64,000 nt of DNA from Cycas panzhihuaensis (Eukaryota > Cycadophyta). The DNA is taken from contig CM041465.1 in assembly GCA_023213395.1 (NCBI GenBank), forward strand, positions 116,133,741-116,197,740, in the 5' to 3' direction. Position numbers and translations under genes: made by a program. A model generated the notes under the pieces. The model worked only from the letters and a program-made list of their open reading frames with translations, was not told where the DNA came from and ran no database searches. This document shows, piece after piece, positions 48,285 to 59,450 of the stretch. How positions within the stretch are numbered: the stretch's first letter is position 1; each line of letters opens with the position of its first letter.

Positions 48285-48933
48285 TGTTGAGAAGATAAGG
48301 TCCTAACCCTTAAACTACCACCAAGATCTAAATTATTCTTGTAACTAGTTACAGGAATTGAAACTAATATTTAACATGCAAGTTCTTAAACCAGAGATAA
48401 AACAATAAAATGAATAAGAAAGCTAAGCATCACATGTACACCCAATATAACGTGGTAAAACCCTAGCAATGTACTAGGGAAACATCCACACGGGAAAGGT
48501 ATCGATCTCTATTATTGTAAAATGGAGAAAATGTACATAATCCTGTAGTAAAGTGCTCACAACAATAACAATCATCTGCCCAACTCCTCACAGTATATTG
48601 AACACTTTCAATATAATGAAAAATTCCCTAAATCGGGCTACATGAGAGGGTCATCTAAGGCACAAATCTCGACCATAGAATCTAGGGTATTTTGAGCAAA
48701 TGACCTTGATTCTATTTATAATTTAATATACTTTCTAGTGCTAAATTTTTGGGTCAGGGGCTATCACCCCCAAATCCCCTCTTTGAGGGGGGTGTTCCAC
48801 CATCCCCACAATTCCCTAGCCAAGGGGGGCTCCTGCCCCCCTTGGAACTCCTTGAGGAAGGTTTGGGGGGGAAACCGCGCTGCTAACATGGTAAAATTTT
48901 AGCCTCCAACCATTGTTGTAATATTACCCAATA
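48285..48933 (-). repeat. Solo LTR of Copia-A inside Tat-3
   Basis: 649 bp, TGTTGAG to CCCAATA on the plus strand, flanked by CTTAC and GTTAC (a target duplication with one change). It has an extra segment of about 40 bp near 48776-48815 compared with the other two copies. Confidence 0.88.
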
Positions 48934-50326
48934 GTTACTACTTCAAGAATTTAATTTACAAGTGATCAATAGGAAGTCTAAGAAAGGCATGATCATTCCA
49001 AAGATCATGGATGATTCCCCTCTTCCAAATCATTCTTTCCAACCTATTAATGATTCCCTTCTTGATGAATATATCTTCCATATCCATGGCATACCTTCTG
49101 ATGACCCATGGTATAGAGAGATTAGATCATATCTTCATGATCAATCTTTTCCTTATCATGCTATCTCAAAGAAGAGAAGACAAATTTATGCTATTGGTAT
49201 ACAGTATTTTTTGTTGGATGATACCTTATACAAGTGTTCTTTTGATGGAGTTCTACTTAGGTGTCTTTCACCTCATGAATCTTTAATTACTTTGACAGAA
49301 TCTCATGAAGGTATATGTAGTGGAAATTTTAATGGTTGATCAATGGCCCAATGCATTCTTTGTATGGGTTATTATTGGCCTACCTTATTTAAGGATGCCC
49401 ACTCTTTCATCCTGAGATTCTAGAAATGTCAATCCCATGCAACTTTAATCCATCAACTTGCACAAGAAATGAAATCCATAGTTTCACCTTGGCATTTCTC
49501 CCAATGGGGCCTCAACCTCATTGGATAGATCTTTCCAATATCTTCCAATGGGCATAAATCCATTCTAACCACAACTAAATACTTTACAAAGTAGAGTGAA
49601 GCTATCCCATTGGTCTCCACTACTAGAAAGATTATCACTACTTTCATATTTTAGCCTATTATTTATAGATTTGGGATACTAGATTTTATCATTACTGATA
49701 ATGGAACTTCATTTTGTAATCCCTATGTTAGTGAACTATGTAGTAAGTTTCATATTACTCATAGGATATCTACCCCATATCATCCTCAAGCGAATGTCCA
49801 AGTGGAAGCATTTAACAAGATCTTGGCTAAGATTGTTACTACTTCTCATAGGGATTGGCATCGTTAGTTGTTTTATGTATTATGGGCCTATAGGACTACA
49901 AGTATGATACCATGCTCTCTTATTTATGGTGTTGAAGTTATTTTACCATTAGAGGTTAAAATTCCTTCTCTACGTGTCTCATTGAAGGAATTTAACGATG
50001 AGTAGTTCCAAAGGGAAGCTCACCTTTTGGAGCTGGAGAAGTTAGATAAGACTTGCTTGTAAGCCTTACAAAATAATGTTACATCTAAAGTTAGGGTACA
50101 AGTTGCACATGATAGGCAACTTAGGCCTAGAAAGTTTAATATGGGTGGTAAGGTTTTAAAATTGGAATATTTACATGATAAACAATGAAAGTTTTCTCCT
50201 AAATAGATAGGACCTTTCTTGGTGATTGAGGACTTACCTAATGGAGCCTACCAAATTTTGACATTGGAAGGATTAGAGTTCAAGCGACCCATTAATTCTC
50301 AATATTTGAGAATATTTTATGCCTAA
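48934..50326 (+). pseudogene. Ty3/gypsy integrase of Tat-3
   Basis: The upstream part is open for 125 residues (48962-49339) and ends in the zinc-binding start ESHEGICSGNFNG. CILCMGYYWPTLFKDA follows, then the KCQSHA Cys pair near 49425. In the core, the first Asp of WG-D-IG is Asn (WGLNLIG near 49505), then ILTTTKYFTK, FIITDNGTSFCNPYVSELC near 49685 (second Asp), and YHPQANVQVEAFNKIL near 49778 (Glu). The tail has RPRKFNMGGKVLK, a GPFLVIED strand and YQILTLEGLEFKRPINSQYL, ending at about 50326. Confidence 0.87.
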
Positions 50327-51489
50327 CAGCATGTGTGCAACTTCGTCCACAATGAGAATAAACTACAGCTCCGAAGCTAATACCTTTTCCTAATGAGATT
50401 AAACTATGGACAAATATGTTCTTTTCAAAAGATCAGTTACTCTGAAACTTGTATCTTTGCCTAATGAGCTAAAACTATTGGCAAAATCTTCTTTGCTTTT
50501 TGATACTTTCTTCCTTTTATTAAGCATTGTGGTGTTTTTGTGATAGATCTAGCCCATAATTATGTAAGTTATGTGCTCTTTCTAGCACTTATATTGGTTG
50601 TGAGTTTACCATCATTTGGATCTTATTCTCCTTTGAGTCCCACACTCAAAAGAGGACCTATGCCCCCACCTTTATTCTACTTTCATCTCAAAAAGAGAAA
50701 TACCTTCGTCAACTATGAGTATCCATTCATTCATTGAGAGTCTACTTTCATTTGCTAACCTATTACCTTGTTGATTTAGACCTCATTTTTACTCACTAGT
50801 TGGTTATACTTGGGACTCCCTTTTTGGTTATATATCACCACCTGTTAATTCTTTTTATTATCCTTGGTTCTCTTTATTATTCCTTTGGAATAAATACTCA
50901 TTCTGGCACCTTCCCTTCATGCTTGGAGACACCATGATTTTGACTTCCTTTTTGTTTTTCTACGGTTCATTCCTTATGGAGATTGGCCCCTTTCCCATTT
51001 AGAATCTATTAAAAAGGAGAAATCCTTGTTGTGTTGAGTAGAAGAGTTTCTTATGAAGATAATTATGATCCCATTCTTATAAAAGGTGGAAGTGAAACAT
51101 ACAAAAAAAAAAAAGACAAAAGAAAAGGTGAAGCAGAAAAAAAAAGAAGAGAAAAGAAAAGAAAGTTGAAAGAAAGTAAAAAGTAAGTTTATTATTTTCA
51201 TCCTCTTGTAATCTAGGGAAAGTCACATGATGGCTTCATCCCCACCTATCTATCTATAGGTTGGGTTCATTTTGATGAGTCATTCAGGATTTTCAAATCT
51301 AGTTGCTTGGGTCTATCATGGCCTCAGTTATAATAGAACTCTACTTGAAACTTTGATCATAATTGTCTTACTTAGGTTTCTTCTTCTTACTTCATCATAG
51401 TCAGAGATCTATTTCTACCACCATCTCCTTACTAATTGATTCTTGCACCTTTCTTTATTGATCATACAAACTCCTAGTTTACATCCTCT
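50327..51489 (+). other. Tat-3 spacer between integrase and aRNH
   Basis: 1.1 kb with no recognised domain and no sign of the PMD-like gene. It holds short repeats of the form AATGAG-(A/T)AAACTA near 50350, 50390 and 50460, and a long A/G-rich run at 51098-51182. Confidence 0.5.
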
Positions 51490-51915
51490 TATTGCCATGG
51501 CATTGAGTATCTTCACCAATGGGGTTAGTAGAGGAAACCCAAGACCGTGTGCTTCTGCTTGGGTGGTTTATGACTAATTAGGAAGTCCCCTCCTTTTCAC
51601 AGGTTTCTTTATACCTAGGGAAACCAATAATGGAGCTGAATATCTTGTAATTATAGAAGCCTTGTCAGATGTCTCTCACTTTTACCTTGGACCTATTACT
51701 TTATATGCTGATTCTCAGGTTGTGGTTTATCAGTTAGTTGAGATGTACCAGGTCCACTCTCTATGACTCTTTTCTTTGCATCATCAAGCCTCATCATTGT
51801 TGTCCCTATTTGCCTTAGTAATTATCTAGTACATACAGTATTCTTTTAATCTTGAAGTTGATGCTCTTGTTTCCTTAATCTTTAATGATCGTATTGATTG
51901 ATTTTACTTCTTCTA
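51490..51915 (+). pseudogene. Archaeal-type RNase H (aRNH) of Tat-3
   Basis: It reads LSIFTNGVSRGNPRPCASAW, then GFFIPRETNNGAEYLVIIEA (catalytic Glu), PITLYADSQVVVYQLVEMYQ (catalytic Asp), and a decayed end NLEVDALVSLI. The first catalytic Asp (FTDG in active family members) is Asn (AAT), as in Tat-1 and Tat-2. It lies after integrase. It is probably an extra hybrid-degrading or structural domain of pol. Confidence 0.85.
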
Positions 51916-52544
51916 ACTAGGGGCACCCCACTCCAGAATGAGTATAAGCTACCACTCCACGATAAGTATAAACCATTAGTTTGTTAAGACTGTAGGTTTG
52001 GGTAGTTATGAGATTGTGGTGATAGGTATGAGACTGAAGTGAGATATGTGAAAGGGATAAACCCACATGGGAATTTTGGGCCATGGAGGATCTTGGCAGG
52101 GGGCAAGTTCCTAAATTCTTCTTACCCCTAAAAGGAGCCAACAAAGAATCCAATATACTTAGGCAGTTAGTTATTTATTGAGCGAGATTAGTTTTATTTG
52201 CTAAATGACTTACTTCCTTTATGATATATTATATGAGTCTAGGATTATCCTATATTTATATAATCTATCAAGAGTATGATGCGAGTTATATGGATTTCCT
52301 TTTTGGATATTTATATTACTCCATCTTTTACTTTCATAAACTTATTACTGTTTGTATTCCAGATGATTTTAAGCTTATGAAAATAGAATAAGTAAACCTT
52401 TCACTTACCCCATTTTAATCTTTTATTTATCTCCTAGTTTTTATTCCTCCCCTAACCTTGTCTTTCTTAAACCATGCTACTCTAGAACGAGTATAAACTA
52501 CCATGTATATAGTCTTATAAAAAGAACCAAAAAAGTATATAACC
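51916..52544. other. Tat-3 downstream sequence, possibly start of its 3' LTR
   Basis: A purine-rich GGCAGGGGGCAAG at about 52095-52108 could be the polypurine tract, with an LTR starting near 52109. The stretch is then cut by Copia-F at about 52545. ACTCCAGAATGAGTATAA near 51930 recurs as ACTCTAGAACGAGTATAA near 52479. The LTR idea is unproven because no 5' partner was recognised. Confidence 0.35.
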
Positions 52545-53650
52545 ATATCCACAAACTTGATTTCCTATACCTCTAAAGGTGATGCAGTAGTTACTCATGC
52601 CTCTCAAATACTGAAGCACCCATTTCACTGCAGCCCAATGTTCCTTTCTTAGATTTTCCATAAACTTGCTCATTACACTAACTGCGTTTGAAATATCAGG
52701 TCTTGTACATACCATGGCATACATCAAACTTCCTACTACACTAGCATAAGGCACATGAGACATATAAGCCTTTTTTTCTTCACTACTAGGACTCATATTC
52801 AAAGAAAGCTTAAAGTGGGAAGCCAATGGGATACTCACTAGTTTCACATGTGCCATACCGAACCTGCTTAGCACCTTCTCCACATATTTTTGTTGTGATA
52901 ACCATAACTTACCATTTTTCCTGTCTCTCTATATCTCCATGGCTAAGATTTGTTTTGCAGCTCCTAGATCATTCATATCAAAAGTCCTAGCCAATTAAGC
53001 CTTTAGCTTATTGATTTCTTCCATGCTCTTGCTTGTAACTAGTATGTCATCAACATATAATACCAAGATAATGAATAAGCCATTGTCCATAAATTTAAAG
53101 TAAATACAATGATCATACTCACTTCTTTTGAAATTTTAGCTCTCCATGAAGGTATCAAACTTCTTGTACCACTTCCTAGGTGATTGCTTTAGGCCATATA
53201 ATGATTTTCTAAGCCTGCAAACAAGTCTTTTCATGTCATCTTATACAAACCCTTCTGGTTGATCCATATAGATCTCCTCATCTAAATCTCCATGTAGAAA
53301 AACTATTTTCACATCTAACTGCTCTAACTCCAAATCGAGAGAAGATACCAATGCTAACAGCACTCGAATTGAAATAAGTTTGACAACTGGTGAGAAGATC
53401 TTATGAAAGTCAATACCTGCTTTCTGTACAAAACTTTTAGCCACCAGTCTTGCCCTGTATTTATCAACCTTTCCATCAACATCTATTTTCTTTTCGAAAA
53501 CCCACCTGCAACCAGTAGTCTTCCTGCCATGTAGAAGTTCTACCAAGTCCCATGAATTATTTTTCTTTAAAGCATCTATCTCTTCCTGCATAGCCCTTAT
53601 CCACTTCTCTCTATGGATATCATCTACTGCTTCCTGATAACATGTGGGCT
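52545..53650 (-). pseudogene. Copia reverse transcriptase of Copia-F, with start of RNase H
   Basis: The first open part (53241-53591) has MQEEIDALKKNNSWDLVEL, GCRWVFEKK, YRARLVAKSF and FSPVVKLISIRVLLALV. LEQLDVKIVFLHGDLDEEIY and QPEGFV follow. Further on, LYVDDILV (catalytic, intact) lies near 53036-53065. The end, 52515-52883, has SRFGMAHVKLVSIPLASHFK, YASVVGSLMYAMVCTRPDI and AVKWVLQYLRG. RNase H begins with GNQVCGY and is lost. Stops are few. Confidence 0.92.
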
Positions 53651-53879
53651 CACTATCATTAGAAACCAGAGTAATAGAAATAGAAGGGTTGTACCTATCA
53701 GGTGGATGACTAACTCATGTAGATCTTCTAACTGTTGGTAGAGGAGTGTCTACATACTCTTGTGAATCTATTGCTGATTCATCTTTATAAATATCTTCAT
53801 CCTTTTGATTCCATAGATGACTACATTTCAAACTTGACTTGTTGATGTTCATCTTACTGCTCCTATTTCATTTTAGCTT

Positions 53880-54840
53880 CTACACTATCTGATTTTACAA
53901 AGGGAGATTTATCAAATATGACATCTCTATTAATGGTGATTTTGTGGGTAGTAGGATCCAATAACCTATATCCCTTCACACCATCTTTATCACCATAACC
54001 AACAAAGATATATCTCTTAGATTTTGGGTCTAACTTCGAACATTTACTTTTGTCAGTCCAGGCATAAGCATCATAACCAAAAACTTTTAAATTTGAATAA
54101 TCACATGGATCTCTAATCCATACCTCTTTAGGAATCTTGCAATCTATTGCAAGTGATGGTGACCTATTTACCAGATAGCAAGCTATTTGAATAGCTTCTG
54201 CCTACAAGCCCTGCTCCACTCTTGCATTACTTAGCATGCTTCTTGCTCTTTCCAAGAGTGTCGTATTCATATGCTTAGCAATGCTATTTTACTGCAGAGT
54301 ATAGCTAGTGGTCTTGTGTCTTTCAATCTCGGCTTCTCTGCAATAGTTCTCAAACTCCAAGGAGTTGAACTCACCTCCATTGTCAGTTCTTAAACAATTG
54401 ATTGTCTTACTAGTACTGTTCTCAACTAAAGCCTTGAACTTCTTAAACACACTAAAAACTTCAGATTTCCTTTTTAAAAAATAGACCCATACCTTCTTCG
54501 AGTAATCATCTATAAATGTGACATAATACAATGATCCTCCACAAGATATTTTAGGGGCTAGTCCCCATACATCCGAATGTATGTAATCTAGAACGCCTTT
54601 ACTAATGTGACTCCCTACTTTAAACCTAGGTCTACACTACTTTCTAAAAATATAATGTTTATAGAAAGCCAAATCTAAAAGCTACAAGTTAGGAAGCAAC
54701 TTATGGTTTATCAATACCTTAAGTCCTTTCTCACTCATGTGCCCAAGTCTCTGATGCCATAACTGAGTTGGATCTTTTGTAGTCTTTGATGTTGTAGCCG
54801 CCATCGACATCCGCATTTCCCACTAAAATATAAAGATTTC
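53880..54840 (-). pseudogene. Copia integrase of Copia-F
   Basis: It has YIHSDVWGLAP near 54570-54600 (first Asp), YYVTFIDDYSKKVWVYFLK, and CLRTDNGGEFNSLEF near 54375 (second Asp). The YTLQ-NSIAKHMNTTLLERAR segment follows, where the catalytic Glu position precedes MNTTLL and is mutated. FGYDAYAW and YIFVGYGDKDGVKGYRLLDP near 53970 close the domain. A stop after YTLQ replaces Gln. The Ser/Lys-rich linker to RT follows. Confidence 0.9.
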
Positions 54841-55299
54841 CTTTCTATAAGGCTTTCATAACAACCAAGGCACCCTTTGACACCTTTAGGACTCCTTCAT
54901 GACCTGTATGCTTAAAACCACCTGAATCTAATTCACCTAAGGAAATTAGATTCCTTTTCAAATCAAGTACATGTCTAACCTCAGTTAATGTTCTGACTAC
55001 CCCATCAAACATCTTAATTCTAATGCTACCAATTCCCACAGTCTTATAAGAAACTTCATTTCCCATAAGCACATCACCACCATCAAGAGGTTGGTATGAT
55101 GAAAACCAACTCTTGTATGGACACATGTGGTGTGAAGCACCTGAATCTAATAACCAGTCATGGTGATAATGAGAAATATTACAAGTGACTAAGACATCAT
55201 CATCCATACCTTGATTTGACTCCACTTGATTTGCCTCCTTGGCAGGATCTTCCTTTTTCTGGAACTCCTTCCTTTTGTAACAATCCTTCTTGAGGTGAC
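54841..55299 (-). pseudogene. Copia protease and gag zinc-knuckle end of Copia-F
   Basis: The open frame 54845-55225 has WLLDSGASHHMCPYKSWF, the copia protease site with the DSG triad intact. LMGNEVSYKTVGIGSIRIKM follows, then VRHVLDLKRNLISLGELD, the pre-integrase segment. Upstream, to 55299, the frame gives HLKKDCYKRKEFQKK, the last His and Cys of a CCHC knuckle. The first half of the knuckle lies beyond the Tat-2 insertion. Confidence 0.9.
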
Positions 55300-57881
55300 T
55301 GAAATGCTGCCCATGGGGTGGTATCCCTACATTTAGTAAGAAATAGGTTATGCAAGACTAGGTTGGGCTAAATAGCAAGGACTCACCTTGTAGGATGTTC
55401 GTGCACCAGAGCATGGATTCAGGACCTACAGAGGTGCCTGGTTGCTTCTAAGTGGTCACAAAAGGCGAGGCCTTCCTACCCCTCAGATGGCCGGGAAGAG
55501 GAGGAAAAAGCCTGGAAAGTTACATCTTCTCAGGGAGGTGAGAAGGTAACACAAGGGTGAGATGCATGTGTAATGTGGTGTCTAGGTGTAGGCTAGTCGA
55601 GAGAGCAAGGTGTGGATAACCCTAGCTCAAAAGGAACTATCTAAGTGTAATAAATTAACCGCTAAATAAAAGATACGTAAAGTGCAAGTATGCGTTCTTT
55701 TCTTCTTTTTAGTTTCCTATGTGTTGCTTAACATGCATGCATATGTATAATGAACAACACTATAAGGAAAAGATGCAAAGAGAAGAGAAATACCTAGACC
55801 AGAGTTTGAATGGAGTGCGACGTGTCTCTTCGCTTCCTGTGCCTTCCTGCTCCACTTGTTGCATACACGAGACTGATCGGCGATGGTTGCTATGAGCGAC
55901 TGAAGAGGGGCTAGCTTACCTCCCCAATGTATGCAAAAAGCGAGCAGCAAATGATAGAAAATAACGGAAAAGCAACAAATATGGAACTAACCTACAAATA
56001 GGTTTATTTCATACACAACTCCACAAACGCAAGATCCTATCAATCAAACAAATAGGTTTCTCCCTCTTGGAAGAGGGGCCACAAAACGGATCTAATATAT
56101 ATATATCTAAACTTAGGAGAAATAGAATCAAACTAAGTTAAACATGTGCATATTATTTACTGAAACAACTCCAAATAAGATTTCCATAAACAGTCACCAC
56201 AACTGACACCCAAAACAAGAGTATAGCCTTAGAATGGCTAACTCACCTATGGAAAGTCTCCACTTAGCCTCAGGAAAGGAAAATGTACTTGTAGGAATAA
56301 CATGGGGCAGCAAACAACGAGAAGGAAAAAGTGAAGGGAAAGTAGGCAAGCACACCCAAAGGACGAGGTGCTACGGGTAACAAACGTCCAAGTGGATGGG
56401 TTACAAGTTGTAAGCCAATGAAGAGTAGTTTTGGGGCTTATGAGGTGCCCAAAACTAGCGAATAAGGGGCTAGAACTAGCATGGCAAGGGGCTGCCAATG
56501 CTGGTTCAGATTTGGGAGTAGGTTCCCAAGTGTCTGGCCAAGCTCTAAGGGAGGCAATGGGTGTAGGGGGAAAGGAAATAAGGGTTTGGACCCTTGGAGA
56601 GAAGGTCTGCAAGGGGGACTAGCCTTGCCTTTCTCCCTTAAGTTTCCTCTATGTAACCCCCTCTACACAGCCACCTTAAGGCAGGCTTGCAAGGCTGTAA
56701 GGGAAAGCACCACGATCCTCAGATCTCAAGATCTAGTAACAAACTAAGTAGGAAAATTAAGAAAGTAAACAAAACAGGTATTTATTTATAAAAACTATAA
56801 AAAAGAGGCATAAATCACAAGGTAAACAAGTAGAGTACCTTGTAATGAAGAGAAGAAGTATGTATCTGCTAGAAAACAACAGAAAAATCTAGCACTTATC
56901 AAGGTTTGATGAAAGGTTTAGAGGAGGAGACCAATGTGGGAGAAATCCTAGTGATTTGGGGCCCTTTGGTGCTTGTTCCTTGGAAGACCATGAGAAGTAT
57001 TCTTCTTACAACTTTGTAGACCTGCAAAAAGATGTTGAGCTTGTTGTTCCTGAGCATGAGAGATAGCAATAATCTCTGGTAAAGAACAGTAGCTGAAAGT
57101 CTTGGTTTTGCAATAGTTTTTGTAAGAGATTGGTAGAGTTGCATGTAAAAATGAGCTAAGAGGATTCAAAAATGAAGGAGTCTCTTAGTTTTATCCCCTG
57201 CTCACTACAAGTGAATGTTAGGGATCTCAGGGCAGTTCAAACGCACGAGCGCCACGTGGTAGTTCTGTGAAAAAAGTGGGAATTGTCGCGTGATTTTAAA
57301 AAACTTTTTCAAACAGTCATACCATGGTAAACTTTGCGGTACCATGGCAAAGATCGCAGTACCGCTAAGTTTACAGTGGTACGAAACTGGAACCAAAATT
57401 AAGGCCAAAACAGGGGTGTGGAGCTAAATGAGGAGCAAATCAAGGCTGGAAACAACTAGGGGGAGTACCCAAGTGATGGACAAGTGGTCAGAAAAGAGAA
57501 CTGGGTCTCAACCAAGGATCAAATCATACCTAGGAGAAACTGCAACATGAATAGGGCATCATAAAAAGGGCAAACACAACTGGCTAAGGCATCCCAAGGG
57601 GTCATGGAGATGATGTGGGTGGCTGTGTGCCATATGGGGTGTAGTATTCATTGAAGAATGCCCCCACTATAAGTCGTCATAGGCTCAAAGGCATGCGATA
57701 TCCACATGTAGAGTGATCAAGCAAGAAGACAATGCAAACATACAAATAGCAGGTAGGCATACGTCAGGTAATCCACACTAAGCAAGCTCAGTCAAATAGG
57801 AGTGAAGAGAGAAGCGAAAACATATACCTGAGCTTACCTGAGTCAATGCGTCTTGAGTCCATTCCTGATAGCTAGGAAACA
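55300..57881 (-). repeat. 3' LTR of Tat-2
   Basis: 2582 bp, plus-strand TGAAATGCTGCCC to TAGCTAGGAAACA. The first 42 bases recur at 63959-64000, where the 5' LTR starts after the PBS. It is shorter than the solo LTR at 4587-7576 through several internal gaps. Confidence 0.9.
57321..57390. repeat. Inverted-repeat module in the Tat LTR
   Basis: ATGGTAAACTTTGCGGTACC is followed by ATGGCAAAGATCGCAGTACC and GCTAAGTTTACAGTGGTAC. Near-copies occur at 6981-7050, 7823-7890 and, in Tat-1 interior, at 10390-10495. Confidence 0.75.
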
Positions 57882-57893
57882 CTACCCCCTTGG
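57882..57893 (-). other. Polypurine tract of Tat-2
   Basis: The minus strand reads CCAAGGGGGTAG immediately before the LTR start TGTTTCC. Confidence 0.9.
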
Positions 57894-57956
57894 CAACAGA
57901 GCCTCACCACTCAGAAGCAATGTGTGATGGTGAATGCTGACAACTAAAAACCATCA

Positions 57957-58118
<162 letters not shown>

Positions 58119-58339
58119 AAATATGAATAGCATATGGACCAAGGGTGTCAGTGAGTGTCATGGCAGAATGCGTGGACAAGGGAGACGGAGATGAGGAAAA
58201 CATAGGGGCTGCCTATGCGTCATCTAAACATCGACTTGCAAGTGAAGGAAGCTAATGAAGGGGATGCCCCCATTGCTGAAATGCAACGAGTGATAGGAGA
58301 GCACCCAGTAAACTAAACAAGCACATCAGACTAAAGGCA

Positions 58340-58800
58340 ACGAGAGACTCGGGCATGGGCTGGCCAGGCGAGCCTCAAAGATGGTCAGTAAGAAGAGGGA
58401 GGTGATGCTCAAGGATTAGGCAAACGAGGTTATCTGCCTCAGCATTGAGGTCTTGAGGAATGTGTTGAATATCAACTGATGAAAAGTGGGCTAAGAGAGA
58501 TCTGGCGGCTGAAGTAAGGGTTCTCAAGTTAAGGCATTATACCTGGTAAACCTGGGTGAGATGGGACACCATAACCTGAGAATCGCAGAGCAACACGATG
58601 GGTCCGTGATGGAAATGGAGAGCATCAGTAAGGGCTTCAATAACAGCTATGTATTCAGCTTCATTATTGGTTGCCTCAGGAAGGAAAATCCTAGAACGCA
58701 GGAAATCATGTCCGAAGAGGTTACGAAGGATCCAGGTGGCAACAGAAGGTCCAGGGTTACTGCGGCTCCCGCTGTTGGTAAATATATAGAGGAACATAGG
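58340..58800 (-). pseudogene. Archaeal-type RNase H (aRNH) of Tat-2
   Basis: It is nearly intact: LYIFTNSGSRSNPGPSVATW, RIFLPEATNNEAEYIAVIEA (catalytic Glu), GPIVLLCDSQVMVSHLTQVY (catalytic Asp), and after one stop ARSLLAHFSSVDIQHIPQDL and NAEADNLVCLIL (final Asp). The frame from 58797 to 58537 is open. As in Tat-1 and Tat-3, the first catalytic Asp is Asn (AAC). It is the best preserved domain of the element, although the polymerase next to it is deleted. Confidence 0.88.
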
Positions 58801-59118
58801 CGAACACTAAATCCTGGTAGTAAATAAACACAAACGGAACAAAAGAGATACTCGAAAGGCAAGCAAAAAGTGGCCGTGAAGGGTAGGAGGACCTAGCAAT
58901 GAGGCTACCCAAGGATGAAAGCAAGTGGTCCAACTACTACTTGAGAGCGGGCAGAGAAAAGATGTCTTAGAGTACCAAAAGTCGCTTTGGGAAGCAAAAC
59001 ATGCCCCCAGATGAAGGAGCATTCCCTTTGGAGACCCTAGGAGCAGAAAAGGGCTACGGAAACGAGTCTAGAACGATGAAATGAGCCAAATGGGTATAAA
59101 CTTGGGCATGCACGGGAG
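58801..59118. other. Tat-2 spacer
   Basis: Its later part is homologous to 9480-9735 of Tat-1. It ends at a deletion joint: Tat-1 continues into the PMD-like gene, whereas Tat-2 jumps to sequence equivalent to about 12330. Confidence 0.65.
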
Positions 59119-59450
59119 CAGTACTAGAGGAGCATCTTCGAGGGACGGAGGAGAGGTTCTAGAGCATTGAGGAGAGACCCGGGGGAGTAGAGGGAGAGAG
59201 GGATCGTATCCAAGCTAGATACGATCAGCTCATAGACCAGGTGGCATCGAGGTTGAGCAGGACCAGGACGTATACTCATATAGTAGCGACGGCCCTGAGA
59301 TGGCCACGCAATGAGGGGAGCAAGGCAGGGAGCTCGCAAAGGCCCAGGAGGAGCCTTGGAGGGATGTGGTCCCCAGGAGAGAGATCACACAGGCCAAGAG
59401 ATGGCACCCTAGGAGCGGGGCAGCAGTAGTATAGGAGATATGCATTTGAT
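59119..59450 (+). pseudogene. C-terminal tail of the opposite-strand PMD-associated gene (Tat-2)
   Basis: The plus-strand frame around 59160-59445 reads RDRIVSKLDTIS-type coiled coil, then DQVASRLSRTRTYTHIVATA and a Gly/Arg/Ser-rich tail to a stop near 59430. It corresponds to 12390-12620 in Tat-1. The PMD core itself is deleted. The frame is open for 62 residues, better than in Tat-1, which supports it as genuine coding sequence of this strand. Confidence 0.55.

Larger units (their letters stand above)
42778..51915 (+). mobile_element. Tat-3: Ty3/gypsy Tat-type element with all pol domains
   Basis: Order on the plus strand is PBS, gag, protease, RT, RNase H, integrase, aRNH. A Copia-A solo LTR interrupts it at 48285-48933. 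It is related to Tat-1/Tat-2 by domains and PBS but clearly a different family: no similarity in LTR or spacers, and no opposite-strand gene between integrase and aRNH. Many stops show that it is old. Coordinates cover PBS to aRNH only, because the LTR ends are not settled. Confidence 0.8.
52545..55299 (-). mobile_element. Copia-F: truncated, relatively young Ty1/copia element
   Basis: Minus-strand order is gag zinc knuckle end, protease, integrase, RT, start of RNase H. It is truncated in RNase H at about 52545 and cut at 55300 in the zinc knuckle by Tat-2. Its frames are longer and its catalytic motifs cleaner than in any other element here. The protein style (WLLDSGASHHMCP, then the VRHV-LKRNLISLG block) is of the Tork kind. 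Confidence 0.88.

Noticed and set aside
55717-56747. Several 60-120 residue frames as host genes
   Set aside because: All fall inside the Tat-2 LTR and lack any conserved domain.
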